Part shown: piece by piece, positions 23,974 through 36,500 of the stretch | Layout of the letters: each line of letters begins with the position of its first letter | How positions within the stretch are numbered: position 1 is the stretch's first letter | From: Escallonia rubra | Taxonomy: Eukaryota > Streptophyta > Magnoliopsida > Escalloniales > Escalloniaceae | Assembly: GCA_033065855.1 (NCBI GenBank) | Contig: JAVXUO010001943.1 | Span: 1 to 64,000, forward strand | DNA: 64,000 nt | Direction of reading: 5' to 3' | Translations under genes and position numbers: made by a program | Notes under the pieces: model-generated | The model's input: only the letters and a program-made list of their open reading frames with translations | Told to the model about the DNA's origin: nothing | Database searches by the model: none

Positions 23974-23981
23974 TATAAATA
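23974..23981 (+). promoter_or_regulatory. TATA-like motif in LTR-like sequence
   Basis: TATAAATA follows copy 1 of the 390-bp repeat by about 140 bp, and CA-rich sequence lies downstream. The context resembles an LTR promoter, but no primer-binding site or partner LTR was found. Confidence 0.35.
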
Positions 23982-24369
23982 GTGGACTTTGGACTTTATT
24001 TTAGGACACACAATTTTCATGTGACAAAATCACTTTGTCACTAGAGCTACTGAGTTCTAAAGAGAGAAACACGATTGGACATAACATTGTACCGTAACAT
24101 TGGATCGTGACTTGGACCTTAGCTTGGACTATCGATCATGTTCGTCTCAGCCCTTGTCTTCGAAGCACTGCCACTCCTCATGGCCTGTCTGGGAAGCCTT
24201 ACTTTTTGCCCTTACTCCACCCTCTCTGTGTCCCACTACTGATTACTTGGTAGTTGACTCGGACTATATCATTTGTGACACCTCCACATAGCTATGAACC
24301 CACTTCCTTGGCGCACTCACTTCCTTCTGCTTTGGCCAAGCACTATGGGAGTTCCATTTGTGCGCTGTC

Positions 24370-24915
24370 TCGATGACACCCAACCCGTGCCCATGCACTA
24401 ATTCCGCGATGCCTGTCGCCCACGCGCCTGCCCCGCAACAGACATCGCCTTGCCCATACACCTCTCATGCGTCGCGTGCCCCTCGGACGCTCACCTCTGC
24501 TACGCTCGTCCTCGTCCCCCGTGCCCGTACGCCGACTCTGCCATGCCCATCGCTTGTACCCACGCGTTGACTCGCGTGACAGATGTCATCGCGCCCATGC
24601 GCTGTTCATGCGTCTCGTTCCCCTGTCACGATGCCCATTTTCGTGAAAGACGTTGCCACGCTGATACGCCACTTTTAAGCATCATGTGCCCCCGACATGA
24701 CGCCCACTTTCGCGACAAACGCCGCTGTGCACGTGCATTGCTTTCATGTCACATGCTCATGTGACAGATGTCGTCGCGCTTGTGCCCTACTTTCATGTCA
24801 CCTGTACCTTATACAATGCCCTATCCGTGACAGACGTCGCAGCGCCCATGCACCGCTTTCACGTCACGTGCCCCTAGCACGATGCCCTATTCTACGATTG
24901 ACGTTGCCACGCCTG
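24370..24915 (+). repeat. GC-rich minisatellite, about 67-bp period
   Basis: Units begin with a GTGACAGAYGTC-type motif at 24576, 24643, 24712, 24761, 24827 and 24894, giving spacings of 67, 69, 49, 66 and 67 bp. Bases 24370-24575 are more diverged material of the same kind. The array is rich in CpG and contrasts with the AT-rich surroundings. Overlapping frames (for example 24450-24764) are repeat translations, not genes. Confidence 0.8.
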
Positions 24916-24919
24916 TGCA

Positions 24920-25305
24920 CCCCGGCCGTGGACGTGGAAAATACTTTGACCCACTCTCTAGAGCGTGTAGCATTCTAAGGGGCTCCACTCGCAGTGCTCC
25001 GGCATGAAGACCCTTTGCAGCGGGATATGCTTGCTCTCAAAGAAACTATCTCCACCTGGGGCGACTTGCATGACACTAGGCACGCCTGAGCTGTGACTAG
25101 GTCGCACTCATGTTACCGGTGATCGTCGACGCCCCCAGGACGATGACCCCCAGTTCACTCCAAGACAGGAGCAGGTCTTCAGAGGGCATCACGCCTAGTC
25201 CACCTAACAGTCGTGCGTAGGGACCCTCCCCCGCCACCGTTAGGTTCTCTGACCCTTGATGCCCCCATGTAGGACTCAATAAGGGCTTTGGAATGGTGGC
25301 TAGGG
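24920..25305 (+). repeat. 390-bp repeat, copy 2
   Basis: This is the diverged direct copy of 23440-23835. The similarity stops near 25350, so copy 2 lacks the TATA-like segment found after copy 1. Bases 25350-26022 hold nothing I can identify. Confidence 0.7.
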
Positions 25306-26013
25306 CAAGGGCATGCTCTGATCGTGTCGAAGTTGTGTGGTAAGTCTGGAATGCTAGTAGGATCAAATCATCGCCGCTAAAATTATAACCAGTCACAGGC
25401 GAGGATTTCGACCATTGCCAACAAAGACTCCTGCCATAACCGGTGAGTGTTCTAGCCATTGCCGGCGATGAGACACCTAGCCTCAAAATTGAAGCTTCCC
25501 TTCTGATCAACCATCCACTGTCGAATATTATAGATAAAAAAGATATGATACAGATGACATAGAGATATTAGATCTGACTATATGGGGCAAGATTGGAGTA
25601 AGAAACTTTGTTGCCACCCCACATCACATAGATATGAGGAGAGGGTGCCTGGACTTAGACGCCGCTGTCGACCACCATCTCTATTGCGGCAAAACTCTGT
25701 GTACTCCTCGGAAAGACCACAAACGTAAAAAGTAAAATATTATTCTACATATATAAGTACGCAGGAAATGACTGGCGCCCCATGCACGCTAACGTATAAC
25801 GGGGCGATGAGGAAAGGTGGTGCCAATTTTAGAAAGAGGTGAGAGAGTATTTAGAGACGCTTCTTGGAAGGCCTTAGTGCCCGTTTGCGGGTTTTTTGTT
25901 TTTGTTTATAGAGGTTATATTATGTGAATGTTGAATGTCGTAGCAATAGGATTGATAGCCTCTTTTCAGGGTAAAAAAATTAAAATATGATCGCTATAAA
26001 GTCAATGGGCCCA

Positions 26014-26022
26014 TTTCATGGA
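26014..26022. repeat. MULE target duplication, left
   Basis: TTTCATGGA; its partner TTTCACGGA is at 27235-27243, 8 of 9 matching. Confidence 0.8.
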
Positions 26023-27234
26023 GGGAGAAATTACACATAAAACCCTATAGTTTGACACTTTTTGCGCATTTGACCTTACTATTTTAATTTTGGTGCAATT
26101 CACCTCATTTTTCATTAATGAGGTGAATTGACGGGCTAGAGTCCAATTTCTTGGATGTCTGTAAACATTCGAGGGGTAAAATTGTCATTTTGGTCCCTAA
26201 TCCAGCTTGGCATTCTTTCTTCTGTCTTCCAAACTCTTACCAACGTCCGGCCAAAATTGCCAAAACTCCACCCCAACAACCTCCTCAACGTGCTCCCTTA
26301 GACACTCCACCATTACCACCGGAAAAGAACTTTCCTCGCCATACCAACTACAACGACCACAATGACAAGCCAATCCCACCACCAACCACAGCTACGCACC
26401 AAACCCCAGCACCCACGCCAACTGTCGTAAAGCATCCCCAGTACCCACCATAGCCACGCACCAAATTTCACCACGTACGGCTGCCACGCTCCAAAGGCCA
26501 CCACCACCGCAGCGCCAGCTCTGCAAACCCTCACCAATGCTAGTGCGGTCCAAACCCCATCACTACAGCACCGTCCAACCCCCACCACAACAGCGTCGTC
26601 CATCGCCGCCCTACCATTTCCAGCGGCGAAAGCTTTCACCAAAACCACTCTCATACCAACCATGACCACCACACTAACCCTAGGCCATAATCAATTCGAA
26701 GCCAATGCCTACCAACGCCTCTGAAATCGAATCCAAAATCAAAACCCTAATCTCAAAACCCCATAAACAAAATCGAATCTATTGTGGGTTTGTTGTTGGG
26801 TGGTGATGGTGGTGACAACACAACAGTGGGTTTGGTGTTATGGGTTTTCGAATTCGGTGGTGATGACTTTGATGTAGTGGTCATGGCATGGGCTTGGTCT
26901 TAACATGGGTTTAGTCTTGGTGATGCTTCTGGCTAAAACACACACAGAGAGAGAGAGAGAGAAGCTGATCAGTGGTCAATGGCATGTATGACGTGGCTGC
27001 CAAGTAGATTAAGAAGCTTATGTGGCTACCACGATTGAAAAAGATAAAAAGATAATTCAGTGACAATTTTACCCCTAAAAAATTGACGGACATTCAAAAT
27101 ATTAGACTTCAGTCCGTTAATTGGTAAATTGCGCACAAATTAACGAATAATGAGGTAAATTATGTCAAAATTGAAATAGTAAGATACAAAGCGCACAAAC
27201 GGTCAAACTATATGATTTTATGTATAATTAATCC
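26023..27234. mobile_element. Mutator-like (MULE) non-autonomous element
   Basis: The ends are long imperfect inverted repeats. The left end reads GGGAGAAATTACACATAAAA and the reverse complement of the right end reads GGATTAATTATACATAAAA. Similarity continues for about 170-180 bp on each side, including the GGGGTAAAATTGTCA block. The element is flanked by TTTCATGGA (26014-26022) and TTTCACGGA (27235-27243), a 9-bp target duplication with one mismatch. This is typical of Mutator-like elements. There is no transposase. The interior is CCA/CCG-rich and gives Pro/Thr-rich frames (26151-26453) that may be captured host sequence. Confidence 0.85.
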
Positions 27235-27243
27235 TTTCACGGA
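27235..27243. repeat. MULE target duplication, right
   Basis: TTTCACGGA. It lies 84 bp before the start codon of the PLD-like gene. Confidence 0.8.
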
Positions 27244-27327
27244 GAAACGCCAGCTCTTCTAAGTCCAAACCCCGAAATATGTACTTCTAATTTGTTCATG
27301 CGGAAGTCAAGAAGCTGAAAAAGAAAA

Positions 27328-27544
27328 ATGATGAAACAAGAAGCAATCATCAGAAAATCTCTCCTCCTTATCATCCTCATCTACTCAAGTAGTGATCATT
27401 TCTGGACAGTACCAGTTGTAGCAAGAGCTCATCATGACCCAAGTGAGTCTTCAAAGCGTCATGACCAATGCAAGGCATGGCTGGTCCAATCTATCCCCAC
27501 CGACATGCCTCACCTCCCTCTCGTCCCGGGTGTCCTCTCCACCG
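27328..27544 (+). CDS. PLD-like gene, exon 1
   Basis: Encodes the start codon, hydrophobic N-terminus and the [20 protein letters not shown] block. The donor is ACCG|GTAAAA, phase 1. The ATG was chosen because it is the first in frame and gives a signal-like N-terminus. An adjacent second ATG (27331) would only drop one residue. Confidence 0.88.
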
Positions 27545-30500
27545 GTAAAACATTTTCCCTCCAAACCTACTTTCCCAATTTGTTTGGTTTCTTTAGAGCA
27601 AGAGAATCTAGTATTGGATGGTTCATATCTAAAATTTGTGCTAATATCAAGGGAAGAAGCAATAGAGTTGTTTTCCAAAGGGACGTCATCTTTGACAACG
27701 ATCAAGCGCGAAATTTTAATTTGCTGCGTGTGTTCTGATTGGTACAATACCTTTTATTACTGTTACTTATAAAACTATAAAGAGTAAGTTCATCTTTTCA
27801 GCTTATTACAACTGCGTTTGACTCTGAAGATCGTACTGTAATAGTTTTGAGGCGCTAGATTAACTTGCCTAATCCATATTCGAACCTCTTGCATTAGTTT
27901 GTTGTTAATGCATTCGGAGTAAAATGTGGTTCCAGTGACAACTATCTAGGAAACCAATTTTTGAGAACTGGAAGATGGTGCAAGCAAAATCCTGGCATTG
28001 TAATTTTTGAGAGTTTCTTAAAAGTCTATACCGAAAGCCCATTACTGGAACGGAGAAACAAATTCTTCCTGTCATTAAGAAGAATTAAGGAACATAATGT
28101 AAGATCAATTATCGATCACTTTTTTGTTCTTTTTGAACGGTGGATTTAACAGGGATAAGGGCCGTTTCTTACAAAGTTTAATTATAACTCATGAAAATTG
28201 GGTCCTTTCTTTTTTTTTTGCTTTGTTAATTATAACTTTTCACAAAGTTTTTATAATTTGATGGGATTTAGCTGCTGTATACATCTCTTGACTTTCTAAA
28301 GTATCCTTTGTTTGCGCATCGTTCTTAAATTTAGATCTTAATTTGGAGGGGAAGGGTGGGTTTGGGGGTGGGGGTGGTGTCTCTTCCACAAGTTCTTGAA
28401 TGCTAAAAGAACATTCATCTGATGTACCAATTTCTGTTTGCTCCAACTTTTCCACCTTTATGTAACAGATGGAGGGTGGTACATTCTTTGTCTTCTATCT
28501 GTTCGACTCTTTTCTTTTTCTGATAAGTAGAATATTTTGACTCTTCAACTAATTAGAACGGGTCCCATCTTTCTTGCATATACGTGATTGATTATCAGCG
28601 GATGTTTTCCGATGGTTGGCGGGAAACTCTTCGCGAAAGCTGGACATAATGGCCCAATACTGGCAGCTAATAGCAAATAGCAGTGATCCACGTTCAGGGG
28701 ATTATGGGTATTCAGAAGCTGATATGCAAAATTTTGGTGCTAACGAGGGATTTGGTGTCTATAAAGCCATAGAAAATGCTGCTGATCGCAATGTTAGTCT
28801 CAGGTGCACAAGACTTTCATACATTAAACTCATAATCAGTAAAAGTATAGTACTGTAATTATGACAAGCTTACTAGAGAAATGAGACGAAACCTTTTCTT
28901 GTGAATTCTCCACTACAAATTTTCACGACTGAAGTAGACATTTTTACTCACCGCCTCTCAATTTTCAGGTTTCTACAACACTCTGGAGTATATCCTGATT
29001 TCACTGAAGAACCATCTGACCTTGCCTCAGGAAGGCTAAATGTGAAGAGTGTGACATTACTGCTGAGTAAATGGTGGGGATCGGGCATTATACATGCAAA
29101 AGTTTGGATATCGGATTCTCAAGATGTTTACATCGGTTCAGCCAACAATGATTGGAAATCTCTCACTCAGGTATTTTAGGCATGCGGTTTAAGAAATATA
29201 GCCCTAGTGTCAGAAGTTCTGACACTAGTCTGCAATTTTGTGCTAAAGTAACTTAGGCTATAGGATGAGATTATTTATTGTCGATTGCATGTTTCTGAAT
29301 GTCATGCCCTTATTATAGAGTTTGTGCACTCCTACCTCCTCAATATAAGATGAATTGAGCTGGGTAGTGGTAGATTCTGCCAGAAAATGTTGCTTACCGC
29401 ATTTTGCTCGGCTTGGTTGTAAGAGAAAGCAAAGGAGGAAGGTATTGATCAGACCCTCACCTGCTCAATTATATTGTTTCTTAACTTGATGTGACCTATA
29501 TTCACTTAGCTTACTTGAGGAAAGCATATTATAACCTAATAATTCGAAATATAGGCATCATCCCCTTAGAGTGCGAGCAGTTTGGCTTGATCGTCGTGGC
29601 GCAATAGTTTATCCTTTGTTTCTAGGGTAGATGATAAGTGGTATCTCTCGTCTAGTTCTAGCGAAAGCAGACTGAGATCCAGGTTATGGTTGATACCTGG
29701 CTTCATACATACATGCGCAGACATGCATACTAGTATACAGGCACCTTTTCATCTAAAAGCAAGTATTTCAGCAATCCCTTCCAGTTTCTTTTTGCATCTT
29801 AATTCTAAGACTGGCAAAAGGTCGGGTTGAAAGCTTCCAACTTTAGTCTGGCCATTTGATAAGCTTGAAAACAGACAGCAGTAACCAACAAATTTTTGTT
29901 TTGGAATTTTTTCCAGCCCGACTATCCGTTCACTCTCCGTGTTATGGCTAAATTTTTTACTCAATTACTGCATCAGATTATCAGAATTAAGTTTGAGTTT
30001 AATGATAATGCTTGTGGTGTTAATCTATATTACACGGACTCCTCAAAATGCCCGTGAAGTACCCATGTCAACACACTCGACACTTGGAAATGGGTTATGA
30101 TATGTGTCCGAAGCATCTTTATAGGATATGCCACTAAGACCACTATCTTATCGTGTTTCTTTTGGCTTGTTATATCTTTTAGATGATATCAGTTGTAAAT
30201 CAAAACAATGTGCGTCACATAAACCCCATGTCAATTCGGAATTACTAAAAAATCTCAATAGAAAGGAATATTTTGCTGTGTCGACGTGTCTTGGGTTTTG
30301 AAAGTTAGACGAATCCGACACTTGGATCGTATCCGACTCGGACACTCGTACCCAGTCCATGTACATAGATGTTAATTGGGTAGGCAAATTTGAAAGCCTA
30401 ACTGTGGAATTTTCCTGAGAACCATTCATGTCTATAGAAAATATAAAAAAGAACCATTTAGGTTTGGGTTCAAACGTTTTCCACGATCCCAGCACATAGA

Positions 30501-33500
30501 AATCATTTCCAATGGTCGAGGAACGCACCTACCTTTTTAACTGTATATTACCATACAGTCTATTGTTAATGACCCTATTGAGACATCAGAGAAGTTTTGC
30601 ACGTATATAGTATTACTTTTTAGTTTTTCTCGATATCGCGCTGCATAAAAAAGGAGTTTGTGGAAAACTCTCAACTCATTTTTTAGCTAGTGAAGTTGTA
30701 AGGTAATGTTTTTCTCATAACAAGGCTCTTTAGTCTTTGGGAGGACTCTTGATGCTTTATATTGATTTAGTAAATATTCCTTTTGGACAGTTCTAAGTAA
30801 TTGTGTCAGAGTACTTTTGAGAAAAAGTAATTTTGGTGAATAAGCCTATTACAAACAGTGCATTAAAGGAAAAATGAGTTTCGAAGCAACTCAGAGCTAC
30901 TACACAAGAAATATCAGTAGACATCTGTTAGTTTTTCAGAAGGCCTTCCTAGATCTACTAGGTCTTCTTAGAATTTGGAGGTCTTGTAGGATCCAGGATC
31001 CTCCTCATAAGCTACTAACGCATCTTTTTCTCCACAGTATTTTGAGGCAGTGCTGTTTTACCTTTCGACATGTTTATTGAGTTGAAGTGTTTTCATCTCA
31101 GTTGCTTAAACAAATAAACCGAGGTTAGGTGAGTATCACTGTTTCAGCTTAACCTGATTGGCTCCCAGAGGCTCAAGTTCAGTTGATGCGGCTTTATTTA
31201 GTTTACCACGAGTATTGGACAACAGAGCTTAGTGTCTCAAATTAGGTGGTTTTGAAGAACAACTTGGAGAAAGAACTTTAAGTGATTTGTGAACGGGAAA
31301 ACGTGCTGTTAAGGTTTGAAATAGAAAGGTGAAAAATGTATTGCTAGTAAATTTTACAATTATCAGAACGATGTCAGGAGTAAACTTAAATAGATGGAGG
31401 TGATCTTGATTATAGTGTCCGTGCCTCATCCATTGACATGCTCTTATTGGGCATAGAGGTTTCTGTTCTCACACTTGCAGTCCAGTTGAAGCTCTCATTA
31501 TGGAAGCATTTGATAGTTGATACAATTGAATGTTCAGTGTAGTTCCACTTGAATTTCTCATCAGTTTATGAATCGTGGGCGGAGTATAGGGCTGCTCTAA
31601 CATCAGCCGCAGTTTAAGCTTAGCTTGTTTAGCCAAAGAATGCTCTGAAGTTTCCACGAACAAGCCAAGCTCAGACTGATGCTCCAGTACCTTACCCCTA
31701 GAAGCTTAAGCTGTCAGCAAATGGGCCCAACATTAGAAGCTTAAGCTGTCAGCAGATTGGCCCAATATGTAGACCATTCTTTGACATCAGAATACCGCAT
31801 GTCAGACGGTCTCTGGGTCCAGTATATGTCCAAGCATAGCTTTTTTCAATTTACCAAAGTTTCAGGAGACAGACACGTGCATAATTCTTTGTCATTTCAG
31901 CATTGTCCTATGCTTTTAGAGAATAGGATCAACAATGTCTATCATGCTTAACATCCCTCATGTGCAAGCCCCCGGTTGCACATGGAGATACAATCAGGGT
32001 GCACCACCATGAAGTGCACATATAAACGGAGTGCAAATTGCACTATTATAAAGGGGGGACCAAATGCAAGTGGCAAGAACCAAACCCCTTGCCCAACCAA
32101 GAGCTTTGATATCTTAAAATGTTAAAGAAATGGGCCCAACAGTGTACATCATGCTTTAACCATTGACCTAACCTTTTCCTTTCTTGGCCCTGAGAGTAAC
32201 CTGTTATGCTTTCTAGTTTCCGCATGACTGCAAATCATACTTGATAGATCCTGGGTACTAAATATGCATAGCCGCTGTCCAGGTCCTACTTCTTACCAGT
32301 TGGATGCAGGTGATCTATCATTTGATAGTTATAAGTGTTAGAGAATGAGCCCAATAATGTTTATCATGCTTAACACCAATGACCTAACCTTTTCCTTTTG
32401 GGGCCGTACGAGTTACCTGTTATCCTCTTTATAACTGGGAATCAAATGTGATGGACCCTGGCTAGTGGATATGCATAAAATTGCAAGTAATCGATCATCT
32501 GTGCTAAATTTCTTTGTTGTTTGTTTCACAACGCCAAGAATATATCAATCGCCATTCATGATATTGGCCTTTGCTCTTTATTGATTCATATGGCATAAAT
32601 AATATGGTACTCAGTTGTTCAGGCATCGTACATGGCATTTGTGGATATTTAAGCATCTGTAGTCTTTCTGAAAACTTCCCCTTTGGCAGTGCATGTGCAT
32701 AGACATACATTAGTAGAACGTGACGTAATTGTCTCTTTCTTCAACATTTACAGGTGAAGGAACTAGGAATTTACGTCATTGATTGTCCAACTATAGCGAA
32801 AGAGGTTGAGGTCTACTATGACAATGTCTGGAAACTTGCATCTCTAAACGTGTCAGATTACACAAGAACAACATCGGATCAGCAGTGGCAAATCACAAGA
32901 AAGGTTCCTTGTTGGTCTCATTTCATCCAATCCGATCAAAGATGCAGGTATGTTAAGAGGATAATGATTGCATACAAGCTCCATTGAGCTTCTTGTTGTT
33001 TAAGAATACAAACCTTCCTGGTTTTATATATTTTACCACTGGTAGACTTGTATTTCTAGATGACTTAATCTTTTTCCTCCATCTCTGTAGATTTCGTCTT
33101 TTAAGTTTAACATTTTTCCACTAGTATAATATTGTTCTTACAAGAATGCAGTTATACTTGTGTCGGCTTTTTTGCCCTAAAGCAAGCATTAAAAGGCGCT
33201 AACCTCACAGCTTTCCCTCTTCCCGCCCCTCACTGGTTGCTAAGCGTACGACCGCCTGCTGCTGAGATTCAATCATACACCACTTTGCCTCGGTTGTATG
33301 TAAACTTCCTCTTCACCCCCCACCCCCTAAAGTTCATAAAATTTTAAGGAAAAAAATGATTTCTCCGTGCTTGAAGTCTGGTTATTGGAGAAAGTAGTGT
33401 ACCCTGTGTATGTCGGTGCTACTTAGACTTCCATGGTAGACAGAGCTATACAGAATTGGCTTTTTACTTTCATGTTTTGTTTGGCTTCCTGCTCCACGTT

Positions 33501-36500
33501 AACTAAATGAAAAACATGTGATTCAGCAGGTTTAGAAAAACTTTTCCAGAAAATTGGGTTAAATTTGTTTTAAGGGAAACGCCTTTGCATTAAAAGAATT
33601 GCAAATTTTCTTGTCCATGACTTGCATTTAACTGTCCCCTTTTTCAATTTGCTTTTGCTGTGAAATATTCACCTGCTATGTGCTATTTCTATAACTTGTG
33701 CTTCACGGTTCTAGTTTGGTTAACAATGACTTTAGTGGCTGGTCTGAATGGCAACAATTATGACATTTGGCTTCTGCATGGTCCAGTATATCCTTTAGGA
33801 GGTGGAGGTCTTGGAGAACCTTAATAGCATCAATGGGCGACTCCTAGTAAGGGAATCCTACATAGACCCAGGAGACATCAAGAGGCCTATTATGCCCGGA
33901 AAAAAACAGTGCAGCTAGCACCGGGACCAGTACTAGGCAGGTTTTTCACGTGTCCGAGTTTGAGCAATACCCTAATGCATATGAGATGTGGGAAAGTCCT
34001 ACATCTCAAGTTTTGGGATCTAGAAGAAGTGTCATAGAGGCAGCACCCTAGTTAGATGTCGAACTCAAACATACTGAAAGAGCTATCCTAGATAGTATTC
34101 AAAATGATTAAAGAGCTCATGGTACCTGGTTACACTTCAACAAACAAGCGACAGTTTCAGGCTACACTTTGCCCATTGCCAAACGCGGGGAGCATATATA
34201 TGTAGCTATAATCATGACATCAAGACTTTAAAGATATTGCTGGCCATTTCGATTTAGGAGGAGCGTCTTGAGGCTGAAAAGTCTAATACATCCGTTTATG
34301 TTAATGAGGCTAGGACCGCAGACATAAGGGCTCTACGTGCATAAGAGGTGGCGATCTACCGAAACACAGATCAAGCTGGATTTAGCCTTAAAAGGGGTTA
34401 CGCCATCCGGTGAAAGAGAAGTAGACTCTTTCTTTTGGTAAAGAGCCCTTTTATTTCGATAAGCCCAAGTTCACAATTTACAACGTAAACAAAAAATAAC
34501 CAGAACTATACTATCTATATACTCCTTTCGTTACTGACAAAACCTACTCCTCCTAAACCAAAATTAAAACAGCAGTATATCAATAGGAAGTCCAAGCCAG
34601 GCACAGCTTCCTGTTCTGCAAATGAGATGATGTTTTTTTCCAAATCCTAACGCAAAACTGTATCCTTTGCTGAACGAATTGTAGGCAGCCATCCACATCT
34701 TTATGTTTTTGCTCAAAAACTTTGGTACTTCTTTCCTTCCATATACCATAAACAGTCACAGCTAACGATAACTTGCATAGTTTGGCCTTAAAACTTTTAC
34801 TTCTGGAATGAGACACATTACAATGAAGGAGTTGATTCAAAGAGCTTAGGGGAACATCCAGTTGCAATTTCTCCAGTACCTTCATCCATAAAGATTTGGT
34901 ATATGTACATTGCACAAATCCTCTGCTTAGCATAACATCCACAGAATTTGTGAACGCTGAGGTAAATTCCTAGTGCATCAAACGGTCTTCCACTAAGGTG
35001 CAACTACTGCCTTTGTTCTTCGAACCTCCCAAGCAGTTTTAATAGAGAATTTCCGATCAGGATGTGAATCCCACACAACTTAGTCTGGTTTTTCTGGATT
35101 AGGTTTAGTTAAACATTTCAGATCATTATGCGGATCTCTCAATGCTTGAGATCTTGTAACAGGTAACATCCCACTGCTGCCATTGGCAATCATAGCAACT
35201 TTGCTATCGATCTCCAAGCCAGAAACATGAGCGATCTGATGGCCATATTTAGCAAGTAAAGGGCCACCTCGTGTCCATTTGTCTAGCGATAATCAGGTTT
35301 CTGTACCATCACCCTCTTGGTAAGTGATAAACTGTTGCTAAATCCCTCTTAATTTCAAGATCTTACACCAAGTCCAAGAAAGGTTCACTAGAGGTTTAAA
35401 AGTCAGTAGATGTTTTCCCTTTATTATGTACATGTGACACCATGTCAACCATAGTGAATCCTTTTTATGAGCAAGGTCCCAAAGATGTTAAGATTTTTAC
35501 CGGTAGCAGCTTTATTCCATTCTTCTAATCTTTTATGCCCTAAACCTCCTCCTTGTTTGGGCAAACATATGTCTTTTTTGCTCCCGTACATATTGTGTCC
35601 TTCCCATGCCAGATAAAGGCTCTAGTTTTAGCCTCAATTTTGCTTGTTTATCGTCTTAGGTAGGATGAAAATAGTGCACCAGTATACTTGCATGCTAATA
35701 AGTACAGAAATAGCTAAAATGCACTCTGCCAGCATAGACTAAAGTACCTGGTTGTCCAACTAGATATCTTCTTAGTCAACCTTACAATAAGGATTGTGCA
35801 ATCCTTATGCTGCAATTTGGTGGATATCAATGGACCACCAAGATATGTAACACGGAAAGTGCCAGAAGGAATACCAATGATGCTTGTGAGGTACACAGAT
35901 ATCTCTTCTTCAACACCAGACAAATAAATGGCACTTTTGCTCAGATTAGGAGAAAGCCCGGATAGTTGTTCAAAATCTATAAGGGCTTGTTTAATTAAGA
36001 GGAGAGTAAGCTGATCTGCTGTGGCCAAGAGAAACAAGTCATCTGCAAATCACAGGTGATTGATCTGCAAAGTTTGGCACTTAGGATGAAACTTGAACTC
36101 AGGCTGAGCAGCATACTCATCAAGAATACCAGAGAACCCTCCATTACTACTAAGAAAAGATAGGGCCCCCATGTCTCAATCCCCTAGCACTGGCAAAATA
36201 CCCATCCATAGAGGCATTTAGGTTAATAGAGAACCTGGCAGTTGTTACACACATCATGGTTAATTCAACAAATTTAGGAGGAAAGTGCAAAACTTCCATC
36301 ACTGTCTTCAAGAAGTCCCATCCAACTGAGTCATATGCTTTTTGGATATCAATTTCATCGCACATCTTGGTGGACCTCCCTCTTTGTGATAATTCCTCCA
36401 TAATTCCTGCATTAAAAGTATGTTATCAGCAATACTTCTATTTGCCACAAAAGCATACTGCCTCTTGCTTCTAAGATTTGGGAGAACACACTTTATGCTT

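Larger units (their letters stand above)
29171..32753 (+). other. Intron 3 of the PLD-like gene
   Basis: 3.6 kb. It contains a short hairpin at about 29203-29226 (TAGTGTCAGAA/TTCTGACACTA), a MITE (30025-30368), a 35-bp tandem pair (31699-31768) and three diverged direct repeats of about 210 bp (31905-32500). The rest is unremarkable AT-rich sequence. Confidence 0.85.

Noticed and set aside
24450-24978. Cys/His/Pro-rich frames that could suggest a zinc-binding protein
   Set aside because: They are translations of a GC-rich minisatellite in two frames; no single conserved frame.
26313-26672. 119-residue Val/Trp-rich minus-strand frame and 100-residue Pro-rich plus-strand frame
   Set aside because: Both lie in the CCA-rich interior of a MULE; could be captured host sequence but no domain can be identified, so not called as genes.
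28911-28935. CACTACAAATTTTC as the 5' end of a CACTA element paired with 23308
   Set aside because: It lies in intron 2 on the wrong side of the candidate terminus and the two would enclose host exons; no 3-bp duplication.
33982-34008. TGAGATGT...ACATCTCA as the start of a solo LTR
   Set aside because: Only a short inverted repeat; no matching end, target duplication or second LTR found.
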